Below are positions 24,592 to 32,932 of a DNA stretch of 41,948 bases, piece after piece (the stretch's first letter is position 1; every line of letters starts with the position of its first letter). The stretch covers positions 1-41,948 of the forward strand of contig NZ_PTIV01000030.1 in NCBI RefSeq assembly GCF_002934325.1, read 5' to 3'. Position numbers and translations under genes: made by a program. Origin of the DNA: Marinobacter persicus (GTDB taxonomy: Bacteria; Pseudomonadota; Gammaproteobacteria; Pseudomonadales; Oleiphilaceae). The notes beneath the pieces are model-generated. The model worked only from the letters and a program-made list of their open reading frames with translations, searched no databases and was not told the origin of the DNA.

Positions 24592-25850
24592 ATACATCAA
24601 TCAAGAACCAGGCCACGACACAACGCCTGCCGCTGGTGAGCCGAATGGCCCGCCAGCTGGTTCTGAAACAGCTGTCCAGCCTCGGCCACGGCAAACTGGT
24701 GGTGCGCGAGCAAGGGTTCGAGGATCAGGTCTTTGGCGATGCCGACACCCGGTATCCGCAAGCCGAAATGGTCGTTCATAACCACGGCGCCTGGCGCGAC
24801 CTGGTGACCGGTGGCGGTGTTGGCGCCGCTGAGGCTTATGTGGCCGGTGACTGGAGCTCCCCGAACCTGACCGCCCTGCTTCGGTTCTTCAGCCGCAACC
24901 TGGACACCCTGAATGCTTTTGAAGACAAGTTCGCCTGGCTCAGCAAACCTACGCTGAAAGCCCTTCACTGGCTGAACCGCAACACCAAGGAAGGCTCGCG
25001 CAAGAACATCAGCGCCCACTACGACCTGGGCAACGACCTGTTCGAGCTGTTCCTGGACCCGACCATGATGTATTCCTCGGCCATTTACCCCTCCGAGGAT
25101 GCCACCCTGGACGAAGCCGCCGTTCACAAGCTCGACGTGATCTGTCGCAAGCTGGACCTGCAGCCGGGCGACCGTGTGGTTGAAGTAGGCACCGGCTGGG
25201 GTGGCTTTGCCATCCATGCCGCCAAACACTACGGCTGCCATGTGACCACCACCACCATTTCCCGGGAACAGCTCAACCTGGCCCGCAAACGGGTTCGCGC
25301 CGAAGGCCTGGAAGATCGCATTACCCTGCTGTTTGACGACTACCGGGACCTTCAGGGCCAGTTCGACAAACTGGTCTCCATCGAGATGATCGAGGCCGTG
25401 GGCCCGCAATACCTGGAAAGCTACCTGCAACAGATTGGCGCCCTGCTCAAGCCCGATGGCCTGGCCCTGGTGCAGGCCATCAATATGCCGGAACAGCGTT
25501 ACGCCCGGGCCCTGAAGAACGTGGACTTTATTCAGCGCTACATTTTCCCGGGCAGCTTCATTCCCTCGTTTGGTGCCATCCTGGAAGCCATGCGCACAAG
25601 CTCTGACCTGGTATTGACCCAGGCTGAGGATTTCGGCTTCCATTACGCCCGTACCCTGCACGACTGGCACGAACGCTTCGCGGTGCATCGTCAGGAACTG
25701 GAACATCTGGGCTATGACCAGACCTTCCAGCGCCTGTGGCATTTCTACTTTGCCTACTGCGAAGCCGGTTTCAGCGAGCGGGCCATTGGCGTTGCACACC
25801 TGCTTCTGGCCAAACCCGCCAACAAACGAGAGAACATCATCAGCTTATGA
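24579..25850 (+). CDS. Cyclopropane-fatty-acid-synthase-like SAM methyltransferase
   Basis: This enzyme transfers a methyl or methylene group from S-adenosylmethionine to the double bond of unsaturated acyl chains in membrane phospholipids. The 423-residue protein has an N-terminal lipid-binding region, the family segment NISAHYDLGNDLFELFLDP (about 145-163), MMYSSAIY, and SAM motif I VVEVGTGWGGFAIHAA (about 202). VSIEMIEAVGPQYLESY and the C-terminal WHFYFAYCEAGF follow. It may make cyclopropane, methylated or furan-precursor fatty acids; sequence alone does not tell CFA synthase from UfaM-type methylases. The operon context (desaturase, FAD protein) favours a multi-step modification. It overlaps the DUF1365 gene by 13 bases and the DUF2878 gene by 4. 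Confidence 0.9.
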   Translation: MENLNTSIKNQATTQRLPLVSRMARQLVLKQLSSLGHGKLVVREQGFEDQVFGDADTRYPQAEMVVHNHGAWRDLVTGGGVGAAEAYVAGDWSSPNLTALLRFFSRNLDTLNAFEDKFAWLSKPTLKALHWLNRNTKEGSRKNISAHYDLGNDLFELFLDPTMMYSSAIYPSEDATLDEAAVHKLDVICRKLDLQPGDRVVEVGTGWGGFAIHAAKHYGCHVTTTTISREQLNLARKRVRAEGLEDRITLLFDDYRDLQGQFDKLVSIEMIEAVGPQYLESYLQQIGALLKPDGLALVQAINMPEQRYARALKNVDFIQRYIFPGSFIPSFGAILEAMRTSSDLVLTQAEDFGFHYARTLHDWHERFAVHRQELEHLGYDQTFQRLWHFYFAYCEAGFSERAIGVAHLLLAKPANKRENIISL

Positions 25851-26371
25851 TCACTTCAGAACATCACCGCAACATACTGAATTTCCTTCTATTCCAGAGT
25901 GGATGGTTTGTTTGCGTTCTGTTTCCAAACCGGCTGTCGGTGGCGCTGGTTGCGGTGGTTCTGGTTGTGCATTTTCTGCTCATCAGTAACAAGCGTTACG
26001 TCGAAATGCAGTTCATCGGTGTCGGCGTGGTACTGGGTAGCCTGCTGGATACCCTCTGGTTCCGTACCGGGATACTGGGCCTGGCCGGCACCGAGGAAAT
26101 CCTGGCCGCCCCGCCGTGGCTGGTGGGTATCTGGGCGCTGTTCATGACTACCCTGTGCCACTCCCTGTATTGGGTGGGCAAAATTCGGTGGTTGCCGTAT
26201 GTGGCGGCGCCGATTGCCGGCCCGTTTGCTTATTGGTCCGCCAGCCAACTGGGAGCCGTCACCCTGCCAGACCCCATGCTCTCCATCGCTGCGCTGGCCG
26301 TCGGCTGGCTGATTCTGTTCCCGCTGCTGTTGCTGATCCAGAAAACCGTCTATTCGGAGCTGGCGGCATGA
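25847..26371 (+). CDS. DUF2878 family membrane protein (174 aa)
   Basis: The protein has about five or six hydrophobic segments (residues 13-30, 32-48, 52-68, 88-105, 112-128 and 145-166). The family-type sequences NFLLFQSGWFVCVL and GSLLDTLWFRTGIL are present. It is an integral inner-membrane protein of unknown function that recurs next to cyclopropane-synthase-like genes. ATG at 25847 overlaps the previous TGA by 4 bases, which fixes the start; a longer open frame into the upstream gene is spurious. Its end overlaps the next gene by 4 bases. Confidence 0.85.
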   Translation: MITSEHHRNILNFLLFQSGWFVCVLFPNRLSVALVAVVLVVHFLLISNKRYVEMQFIGVGVVLGSLLDTLWFRTGILGLAGTEEILAAPPWLVGIWALFMTTLCHSLYWVGKIRWLPYVAAPIAGPFAYWSASQLGAVTLPDPMLSIAALAVGWLILFPLLLLIQKTVYSELAA

Positions 26372-27105
26372 AACCCTGGCTGGTGGGCGGTTTGGCCACA
26401 TGGCTGATCACTGCGCCAGTATCCGCCTCAACCTTTACGTTTGAAGGCACGGCAACCGGGGAAAACGGCAACACGCTTTACACCGAGCATCACACCATCG
26501 CCGGAGAATGCCAGGCTGGCGTTTTCCGCCCCCGGGATCACCAGGCGGAGTATCGGAAGCCTGGCAGCGAAGCCGCTTTTGCTGAAAAGCACCTGACTTT
26601 CCCGGAATCGGTTCTCACCCCGTTGGTGGACTTCTCCCAACCGGACTTCAACGAACACATGTCGATCACCTACCCGAAACCGAATCGAGTCGCGATTGAT
26701 TGGCGCACGCCGTTTGGCGATCGGGAGCAGTTCTCCGTGGACAAAGCCAACCGGCTGGTGGTGGATTCGGGTTTCGATCACCTGATTCGCCGCGAATGGC
26801 GGGCTCTGAATGGCGGGGATTCCGTGAACTTCCGGTTCCTGGGCCCCACTCGCGGCGAGTACTACGGCTTTGTCGCCGAACCGGCCACCAATCGGGAGGT
26901 GGATGCCCACCTGGTGGTGAAACTCCGGCCCACCAGCATGCTTTTGCGGGTACTGGTGGACCCCATTGTCCTCGGCTACAACTCCGAAGGCGCCCTGACT
27001 GATTACCTGGGCCTGACCAATATCCGCCGCAATAAAGACACCAATTACACAGCCCACATCCGCTACAGCGTCTCCCAGTACCCGGCCTGTGCTCTGGTTC
27101 AGTAG
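26368..27105 (+). CDS. Exported protein of unknown function (245 aa), end of lipid operon
   Basis: The N-terminus is a Sec signal peptide (MKPWLVGGLATWLITAPVSA, cleavage expected after Ala20 or nearby). The mature part is beta-rich and opens STFTFEGTATGENGNTLYTE. It has only two cysteines (in AGECQAG and YPACALV), one near each end, which could form a disulfide in the periplasm. I do not recognise the family. Other cassettes of this kind end with a DUF3833 lipoprotein, but this one has no lipobox and no clear DUF3833 pattern. It starts with a 4-base overlap to the DUF2878 gene, so it is co-expressed. A periplasmic chaperone or lipid-binding role is only a guess. Confidence 0.75.
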   Translation: MKPWLVGGLATWLITAPVSASTFTFEGTATGENGNTLYTEHHTIAGECQAGVFRPRDHQAEYRKPGSEAAFAEKHLTFPESVLTPLVDFSQPDFNEHMSITYPKPNRVAIDWRTPFGDREQFSVDKANRLVVDSGFDHLIRREWRALNGGDSVNFRFLGPTRGEYYGFVAEPATNREVDAHLVVKLRPTSMLLRVLVDPIVLGYNSEGALTDYLGLTNIRRNKDTNYTAHIRYSVSQYPACALVQ

Positions 27106-27170
27106 CCCACGGCAGACACAGGCGGGTGTGATAAACTCCGCGCCAAACTGAACCGGAGGATCACACCGCC

Positions 27171-27983
27171 ATGATGTTCGTGTCTTTTAACGTCAACAGT
27201 ATCCGCACCCGCCTGCACCAGCTGGAGGCGGTGATCAAGCAGTACGACCCGGACTTTATCGGGCTCCAGGAAACCAAAGTCTCGGACGACCAGTTTCCCG
27301 AGGAAGCCATCCGCGAGCTGGGTTACCACGTGCATTTCCATGGCCAGAAAACCCACTACGGTGTGGCGCTGCTCTCCAAACAGGCACCGGACAAGGTGGT
27401 GAAAGGCTATCCGAACGACGGCGAAGAAGCCCAACGCCGGATCATCACCGGCCAGTTCACCGTCGACGGTCAGCCGCTGACGGTCATCAACGGCTACTTC
27501 CCCCAGGGCGAAAACCGCGACCACCCGGTGAAATTCCCCGCCAAAGAGAAATTCTACGCCGATCTCATGGCCTGGCTGGACGAGCTGAAAGAACAGTCCG
27601 GTCGCATCGTGGTCATGGGTGACATGAACATCTCCCCCACCGACCAGGACATCGGCATCGGCGCCGACAACGCCAAACGCTGGCTTCGCACCGGCAAGTG
27701 CAGCTTTCTGCCGGAAGAGCGGGAGTGGCTGGCCCAAGTGGAGCAGCGCGGGTTTACCGATGTATTCCGCCACCTGCACCCGGAAGAAGCCAACACTTTC
27801 AGCTGGTTCGATTACCGCAGCCGGGGCTTCGAGCGCGATCCCAAACGGGGCCTTCGCATTGACTTGATCATGGCCAGCGACGAACTGCTCCCGAAAGCAC
27901 AAGAAGCCGGCGTGAGTTACGACATCCGGGGCATGGAGCGGCCATCCGACCATTGTCCGATCTGGGCGCGCATCGACGTGTAA
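27171..27983 (+). CDS. xthA: Exodeoxyribonuclease III
   Basis: XthA is a Mg-dependent 3'-5' exonuclease and AP endonuclease of base excision repair. The 270-residue protein closely follows the E. coli pattern: SFNVNSIRTRLHQLE, metal ligand Glu34 in GLQETKVSDDQFP, HGQKTHYGVALLSK, INGYFPQGENRDHPVKFPAK, GDMNISPTDQDIGIG, KCSFLPEEREWL and the terminal catalytic SDHCPIW. The start is the first of two adjacent ATGs at 27171, with GGAGGA (27155-27160) upstream. It is a separate transcription unit after the lipid operon, with about 65 bases between. Confidence 0.97.
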   Translation: MMFVSFNVNSIRTRLHQLEAVIKQYDPDFIGLQETKVSDDQFPEEAIRELGYHVHFHGQKTHYGVALLSKQAPDKVVKGYPNDGEEAQRRIITGQFTVDGQPLTVINGYFPQGENRDHPVKFPAKEKFYADLMAWLDELKEQSGRIVVMGDMNISPTDQDIGIGADNAKRWLRTGKCSFLPEEREWLAQVEQRGFTDVFRHLHPEEANTFSWFDYRSRGFERDPKRGLRIDLIMASDELLPKAQEAGVSYDIRGMERPSDHCPIWARIDV

Positions 27984-27998
27984 GCACTATCACGGCGG

Positions 27999-28037
27999 TT
28001 TCAATCACCTTTATCTCTGATTAGAATATCGTTATTC
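27999..28037 (+). promoter_or_regulatory. Candidate promoter with overlapping inverted repeat before the YeeE pair
   Basis: TTTCAA (27999-28004) and TAGAAT (28022-28027) are 17 bases apart, a plausible sigma-70 promoter. An inverted repeat GAATA (28024-28028), TATTC (28033-28037) with a TCGT centre overlaps the -10 and the expected start site. That position suits a repressor. In other bacteria split YeeE genes with a DUF442 protein are controlled by the ArsR-family sulfide sensor BigR/SqrR. No such regulator is encoded here, so the assignment is tentative. Confidence 0.4.
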
Positions 28038-28070
28038 CATTAATGATTCAGATGTACACAGGAGTACTGA

Positions 28071-28508
28071 ATGATTGAAATCGCCTGGAGCCAGTTCACC
28101 CCTGGCGCCGCATTGGCGGGCGGCCTGCTGATTGGCCTGGCCGCTGCCCTGTTCCTGCTGCTTAACGGCCGTATTGCCGGCATTAGCGGCATTCTCGGTG
28201 GACTGCTTACGCCCACCCGCAACGACATTGTCTGGCGCATTGCCTTCCTCGCCGGCCTCATTGGTGCTCCCGTGGCGTGGCAATTAGCCAGCAGCCTGCC
28301 GCCGATTGAGGTTAATGCGGGCTATCCGGTGCTCGTTGTTGCCGGCCTGTTAGTGGGCATTGGTACCCGTTATGCCTCAGGCTGCACCAGCGGCCACGGT
28401 GTTTGCGGCCTTTCCCGGCTTTCCCTGCGCTCCCTGGTCGCCACTTTGAGCTTCATGGCCCTGGGGTTCGTTACCGTATTTGTCATTCGTCACCTGATGG
28501 GAGCCTGA
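28071..28508 (+). CDS. YeeE/YedE family sulfur transporter, half-size subunit 1
   Basis: The 145-residue membrane protein has four hydrophobic helices and the conserved cysteine motif [17 protein letters not shown] (about residues 105-121) of YeeE/YedE (TsuA-like) thiosulfate or sulfur-compound importers. Full-length YeeE is about twice this size. Here the transporter is split into two adjacent genes, as in the Xylella bigR operon (PmpA/PmpB type). The start ATG has CAGGAGTACTGA upstream, a good ribosome-binding site. It is followed after 4 bases by its partner gene and then the DUF442-type gene. Import of a reduced sulfur species is inferred. Confidence 0.88.
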   Translation: MIEIAWSQFTPGAALAGGLLIGLAAALFLLLNGRIAGISGILGGLLTPTRNDIVWRIAFLAGLIGAPVAWQLASSLPPIEVNAGYPVLVVAGLLVGIGTRYASGCTSGHGVCGLSRLSLRSLVATLSFMALGFVTVFVIRHLMGA

Positions 28509-28512
28509 TGCC

Positions 28513-28956
28513 ATGAAATATTCCTTCGCTTCCATGCTCGCCGGTCTGATTTTCGGCCTGGGCCTGATTGTTTCCGGCATGGCCAATCCTGAAAAAGTAC
28601 TCGGCTTCCTGGACATCGCCGGGCTCTGGGACCCGTCTCTCGCTTTCGTCATGGCCGGCGCCATTATCGTGGGGCTGATCGCCTTTGCCGTCGCCCGCAA
28701 GCGTACGCTGTCTTTCCTCGGCTTTAACATGAAGCTGCCCACCAACAACCATGTTGAGAAACGCGTGGTCATCGGCAGCATGATGTTTGGCGTGGGTTGG
28801 GGACTGGCCGGTTTTTGTCCGGGGCCTGCGCTCGTGGCCCTCGGGGCTGGCGAAATGAAGGCCGTTGTCTTTGTGGCGTCGATGGTTGCTGGTATGTTGC
28901 TGTTTGAATTCTTTGAACGCCTTGAACTCTTTGCACGTAAAGCTGGAGAAGCCTGA
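28513..28956 (+). CDS. YeeE/YedE family sulfur transporter, half-size subunit 2
   Basis: This is the second half-transporter, 147 residues with four hydrophobic segments. It has the conserved motif GWGLAGFCPGPALVALG (about residues 96-112), including the functionally important cysteine. Together with the preceding gene it reconstitutes the duplicated YeeE architecture in the inner membrane. The N-terminal FASMLAGLIFGLGLIVSGMANPEKVLGFLD is characteristic of the second subunit. Its TGA overlaps the ATG of the next gene, so the three are translationally linked. Confidence 0.88.
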   Translation: MKYSFASMLAGLIFGLGLIVSGMANPEKVLGFLDIAGLWDPSLAFVMAGAIIVGLIAFAVARKRTLSFLGFNMKLPTNNHVEKRVVIGSMMFGVGWGLAGFCPGPALVALGAGEMKAVVFVASMVAGMLLFEFFERLELFARKAGEA

Positions 28957-29384
28957 TGGATATCCGAAAAATTGACGACACCATTTCGGTCTCCCCGCAA
29001 ATCGCGGTGGAAGACGTGGCCGAAATTGCCCGCCTGGGCTTCAAAACCCTCGTAGCCAATCGCCCGGACCACGAAGAGCCCGGCCAGCCGGCCATGGCGG
29101 ATATCGAAAAAGCCGCTGCCGAGAATGGGCTTAAGTTCGTCTACCTGCCCGTGGAATCCGGCAACGTGACCGATGAGGACGTGGACCGCTTCGCCCCGAT
29201 GATCCAGGACGCCGATAAGCCCGTAATGGCCTTCTGTCGATCCGGCACCCGCTGTACCATACTCTGGGCCCTGAGCAGCGCCCGTGAGCTCGACCTGGAA
29301 GAAGTCGTGTCCCGTGCTTACCGTGCCGGTTACGACATCCGGGGGCTGGCACCACGTATCATTCAGCAGGCCGAGAAGCACTAA
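28956..29384 (+). CDS. TIGR01244/DUF442 family phosphatase-like sulfurtransferase
   Basis: The 142-residue protein has a dual-specificity-phosphatase-like fold with a P-loop CRSGTR (Cys94 to Arg99). It has the family N-terminus IRKIDDTISVSPQIAVEDVAEIARLGFKTLVANRPD. In Xylella and Agrobacterium the same domain is fused to a persulfide dioxygenase (Blh) and works in sulfide detoxification. Here it stands alone, with no dioxygenase domain or gene beside it. Its one-base overlap with the second YeeE-type gene supports a role in handling the imported sulfur species. Whether it acts as a sulfurtransferase or a phosphatase cannot be told from sequence. Confidence 0.85.
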   Translation: MDIRKIDDTISVSPQIAVEDVAEIARLGFKTLVANRPDHEEPGQPAMADIEKAAAENGLKFVYLPVESGNVTDEDVDRFAPMIQDADKPVMAFCRSGTRCTILWALSSARELDLEEVVSRAYRAGYDIRGLAPRIIQQAEKH

Positions 29385-29409
29385 CCTCATAAAACGGACT
29401 ACCGCGATA

Positions 29410-30522
29410 ATGCCGTACACAGGAATTAAAGATTTCAGCCACAACCAGCCCGAGCGCATTGGCGTTCTCATCACCAACCTGGGAACACCCGACGCCCCCA
29501 CCACCCCGGCCCTGCGGCGTTATCTGGCTGAATTCCTGTGGGACCCCCGGGTGGTGGAAGTCCCCCGCCCGATCTGGTGGCTGATCCTGCACGGCGTCAT
29601 CCTGCGCATCCGCCCGAAGAAGAGCGCAGAAGCCTACGCCGGTGTCTGGCAGCCGGAGGGTTCACCGCTGCTGACCCACACCGCGAAACAGGCGGAAGGC
29701 ATTCGGGACGTGCTCAAGAAGCGCTACGGCAATAACGTGGTCGTCGGTTTTGCCATGCGCTACGGCAACCCGTCGATCTCCAGGGTGCTTGAGGAAATGC
29801 AGCAACAGGGCGTGCGCAAGCTGCTGGTGTTGCCGCTATACCCGCAGTATTCGGCCTCAACCACTGCCTCCACCTTCGACGCCATCTCCGCCGATTTCAC
29901 CCGCCGGCGCTGGCTGCCGGATTTCCGTTTCATTTCCCATTACCATGATTACCCGGCTTACATCGAAGCCATGGCCAAACACATCGAGGAATACTGGGAA
30001 AAGCACGGCCGTAACGAGAAGCTGATCCTCTCGTACCACGGCATACCGCTGAAATACCTGCAAAAGGGCGACCCGTACCACTGCGAGTGCCACAAGACCT
30101 CGCGCCTGCTGGCCGAACGCCTGGGCCTTGGCAAAGACGAGTACATGACCACCTTCCAGTCCCGCTTTGGCCGGGAAGAGTGGCTGCAGCCCTACACCGA
30201 CGAGACCCTGAAGGCCCTGCCGGGCAAGGGCGTGAAATCCATTGATGTGTTCTGCCCCGGCTTCTCCTCCGACTGCCTGGAGACCATCGAGGAAATCAAC
30301 GAGGAAAACCGCGAATACTTCATGGAAGCCGGTGGCCAGGGCTTTGGCTACATCCCCTGCCTCAACGCCACCCCGGGCCATATTGATGCCCTCGCGCAAT
30401 TGGTGGAAGATAACCTGCAAGGCTGGGCAGAGCCCGACAACGACGCGGACACCCTGAACGCCCGCGCCGAGCGCGCCAAGGCGCAGGAAGAGGCGACTTA
30501 CCCCGGCCGAACGGACATCTGA
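29410..30522 (+). CDS. hemH: Ferrochelatase
   Basis: HemH inserts Fe2+ into protoporphyrin IX, the last step of haem synthesis, at the cytoplasmic membrane face. The 370-residue protein has GVLITNLGTPDAPTTPALRRYLAEFL at the N-terminus and FAMRYGNPS in the middle. LPLYPQYSASTTAS and the catalytic histidine in LSYHGIPLKYLQKGDPYHCE follow, then FCPGFSSDCLETIEEI. The ATG at 29410 gives the normal N-terminus; upstream codons in frame lie within the previous gene. The C-terminal 35 residues (DNDADTLNARAERAKAQEEA) are an acidic, helical extension. It follows the sulfur genes by 25 bases and precedes pxpA by 15, so a longer operon is possible. The window also encodes a haem-requiring terminal oxidase. 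Confidence 0.95.
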   Translation: MPYTGIKDFSHNQPERIGVLITNLGTPDAPTTPALRRYLAEFLWDPRVVEVPRPIWWLILHGVILRIRPKKSAEAYAGVWQPEGSPLLTHTAKQAEGIRDVLKKRYGNNVVVGFAMRYGNPSISRVLEEMQQQGVRKLLVLPLYPQYSASTTASTFDAISADFTRRRWLPDFRFISHYHDYPAYIEAMAKHIEEYWEKHGRNEKLILSYHGIPLKYLQKGDPYHCECHKTSRLLAERLGLGKDEYMTTFQSRFGREEWLQPYTDETLKALPGKGVKSIDVFCPGFSSDCLETIEEINEENREYFMEAGGQGFGYIPCLNATPGHIDALAQLVEDNLQGWAEPDNDADTLNARAERAKAQEEATYPGRTDI

Positions 30523-30537
30523 CGGGCAAAGGCAACC

Positions 30538-31278
30538 ATGAAACTGAATTGCGACCTGGGCGAAAGCTACGGCGCCTGGCAAATGGGCCAGGATGAACAC
30601 GTGATGCCGCTGATCGACATGGCCAACGTTGCCTGCGGCTTTCACGCCGCCGACCCCATGGTGATCCGCCAGACCCTGGCGCTGGCCGCCAAACACGGCG
30701 TTGAAGTGGGGGCCCATCCTTCCTACCACGATTTACCGGGCTTTGGCCGGCGCTCGATTCACCACACGCCCGAAGAAATCGAAGCGCTGATGCTCTACCA
30801 GCTCGGCGCCCTGGAAGGCATGTGCCGCCGCGAAGGCCTGCATATCAGCTACGTGAAGCCCCACGGTGCGCTCAACAACGACATGATGCGCGATCCGGAA
30901 CTGCTCAAAGCCGTACTCCACTCAGTACGCTGTTTCCGCGAAGGCCTGCCACTAATGATTCCGGTAACCAACAACTACCGGGAACACCAGGCCATTGCCG
31001 CCGAAATCGGCGTGCCCCTGCTGCTGGAAGCCTTCGCCGACCGCGCCTATGACGACGAAGGCCAACTGGTCTCCCGCCGACAGGCCGGTGCGGTTCACGA
31101 AGACCCGAAACTGGTGGTCAAACAGGCCCTGTCCTTTGCCCGCAAGGGCGGCGTTTACAGCGCCACCTGCAACTGGCTGGAACTGCCCGCCGACAGCCTA
31201 TGCGTACACGGCGACAACGAAGCGGCGCTGGATGCCATTCGCGCCATCCGCGAGGCGCTTGCCAATCCAGCGTCATGA
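30538..31278 (+). CDS. pxpA: 5-oxoprolinase subunit A (LamB/YcsF family)
   Basis: PxpA works with PxpB and PxpC as an ATP-dependent 5-oxoprolinase that opens pyroglutamate to glutamate, clearing a toxic by-product of glutamine and glutathione chemistry. The 246-residue protein begins with the family signature MKLNCDLGESYGAWQMGQDE. It continues with NVACGFHAADPMVIR, HPSYHDLPGFGRR, YVKPHGALNND and EAFADRAYDDEGQLVSR. Length and motifs are complete. Its TGA overlaps the pxpB ATG by 4 bases, giving a tight pxpABC operon. Confidence 0.95.
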   Translation: MKLNCDLGESYGAWQMGQDEHVMPLIDMANVACGFHAADPMVIRQTLALAAKHGVEVGAHPSYHDLPGFGRRSIHHTPEEIEALMLYQLGALEGMCRREGLHISYVKPHGALNNDMMRDPELLKAVLHSVRCFREGLPLMIPVTNNYREHQAIAAEIGVPLLLEAFADRAYDDEGQLVSRRQAGAVHEDPKLVVKQALSFARKGGVYSATCNWLELPADSLCVHGDNEAALDAIRAIREALANPAS

Positions 31279-31958
31279 TTGAAGCCGCTGGCGAAGACGC
31301 GCTGCTGATCCGCTTCGGTGATGCCATCGACAGTGCCCTGCCCGCGCAAATCGCCGAGCTGTGCCAGCGCATTGAAGCCCTCGAACTGCCCTGGCTGGTG
31401 GATCTGGTGCCTTCCTACACCACCCTGCTGGTCATCTACGACCCAATTACTATCAACGTGCTGGACGCCAAAGCCCGGCTTCGCCCCCTGCTGTCAGAGA
31501 CCCCGTCAGCCGACCAAACAAAAGCCGAAGCAGCGGACAGCCGCCTGATAGAACTACCGGTCTACTACAGCGAGGAAACCGGCCCGGACCTGGCCTGGAT
31601 TGCCGAGCAAAAGGGCCTGAGCGTCCAGCAGGTGATCGACCGGCACACCGCCGACACCTACCAGGTTTACGCCATTGGCTTTGCCCCCGGCTTCGGGTTT
31701 ATGGGCCAGGTGGACCCATCCATCGCCTGCCCGCGCAAAGACACGCCCCGCACCAAAGTGCCCGCCGGCAGTGTCGGCATTGCCAACCAGCAGACCGCCG
31801 TTTACCCGAAAACCTCCCCCGGTGGTTGGCAGTTGATCGGCCGCTGCCCCACGGTCCTGTTTGATGAAGAGAACCTTTCACTGCTGAAAGCCGGCGACCG
31901 GGTACGGTTCGTCAGCATCAGCCGGGAAGAATATTTGGCGCAGGGTGGGCAGTTATGA
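31275..31958 (+). CDS. pxpB: 5-oxoprolinase subunit B (KipI-like)
   Basis: PxpB is the KipI/allophanate-hydrolase-subunit-1-like component of 5-oxoprolinase. The 227-residue protein begins IEAAGEDALLIRFGDAID and has ELPVYYSEETGPDLAWIAEQKGL and YAIGFAPGFGFMGQVD. It ends with PRTKVPAGSVGIANQQTAVYPKTSPGGWQLIGRCP, all standard family segments. ATG at 31275 overlaps the pxpA stop; the open frame upstream is an artefact. It overlaps pxpC by 4 bases, so stoichiometric expression of the complex is expected. Confidence 0.95.
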   Translation: MIEAAGEDALLIRFGDAIDSALPAQIAELCQRIEALELPWLVDLVPSYTTLLVIYDPITINVLDAKARLRPLLSETPSADQTKAEAADSRLIELPVYYSEETGPDLAWIAEQKGLSVQQVIDRHTADTYQVYAIGFAPGFGFMGQVDPSIACPRKDTPRTKVPAGSVGIANQQTAVYPKTSPGGWQLIGRCPTVLFDEENLSLLKAGDRVRFVSISREEYLAQGGQL

Positions 31959-32932
31959 AGGAGCCAGAAACCATCAGGCACGGATTAAGAGTCATAACCC
32001 CCGGCATAAAAGCCACCATCCAGGACCTAGGTAGAAAAGGCATTCGCCACCACGGCCTGGCCCGGGGCGGCGTACTAGACCTTCGCAGCGCTGGGTGGGC
32101 CAACAAGCTGCTGGATAACGACCGCAACGCCGCCTGCGTGGAAATTGTTTTAGGTGGGTTCCGAGCAGAGGCTTTATCCGCCTGTGAGGTATCGGTCACC
32201 GGCGCTCAAGCCGACGTCACCGTGAACGGCAAAGCCGTCGAGATGTGGCGAAGCCTGCAACTGGCCCCGGGCGACGAACTGGCCATTGGCCACGCCCGGC
32301 ATCACCGGCTGATTTACCTGGCCGTTCGGGGCGGTTTCGAGACAAAGGACTGGTTTGGCAGCCGCTCGGTGGTGGTTCGGGAAGGCCTGGAAGGTGCCGG
32401 CCCACTGGAGCCCGAAGACATCCTGCCGGCGGGGTCTGCCGAGGCCCTCCAGGGCACACCCCGCATCGCCCCACCCCAGGCCTGGCAATGGCTGGAACAA
32501 CCGCCGGTACTGGGGTTGGTCCCTGGCTACCAGTATCACCAGTTCCAGCCCGCGGATTTACGGCGGCTGGTCACCACGGAATATCAGGTATCGGATGAAT
32601 CCGACCGGATGGGCTATCGCCTGGCTGGAACACCTATGGCCGACCCGCCTCCGGGGATCGTCTCAGAAGGCATTGTGCCGGGCGCGGTACAGGTGCCGGG
32701 CGATGGCCAACCCATCGCCCTGCTGGCCGACTGCCAGACCATCGGCGGCTATCCCAAGCCCGGGATCATCACTTCAATGGATTGCGGCCTGCTGGCGCAA
32801 CAACTGCCGGGCACGCAAATACGGTTTGAATGGACAGACGTACTCAGCGCCCAGAATCAGCGTCGTCTGTTTGAGCGGCATTATCACGAGACGGTTTGGA
32901 GCGAGGACGGCCGTTCTCTTCATTGGCGGTAG
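31955..32932 (+). CDS. pxpC: 5-oxoprolinase subunit C (KipA-like)
   Basis: PxpC is the biotin-carboxylase-like/KipA (allophanate hydrolase subunit 2-like) component. The 325-residue protein shows LRVITPGIKATIQDLGRKGIRHHGLARGG at the start and ANKLLDNDRNAACVEIVLGGF. SDRMGYRLAG and GDGQPIALLADCQTIGGYPKPG near residue 250-270 follow. It completes the pxpABC operon. Its final 89 bases overlap the 3' end of a small minus-strand gene, which is unusual for this dense but otherwise barely overlapping region and should be weighed when judging that small gene. Confidence 0.94.
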   Translation: MKEPETIRHGLRVITPGIKATIQDLGRKGIRHHGLARGGVLDLRSAGWANKLLDNDRNAACVEIVLGGFRAEALSACEVSVTGAQADVTVNGKAVEMWRSLQLAPGDELAIGHARHHRLIYLAVRGGFETKDWFGSRSVVVREGLEGAGPLEPEDILPAGSAEALQGTPRIAPPQAWQWLEQPPVLGLVPGYQYHQFQPADLRRLVTTEYQVSDESDRMGYRLAGTPMADPPPGIVSEGIVPGAVQVPGDGQPIALLADCQTIGGYPKPGIITSMDCGLLAQQLPGTQIRFEWTDVLSAQNQRRLFERHYHETVWSEDGRSLHWR

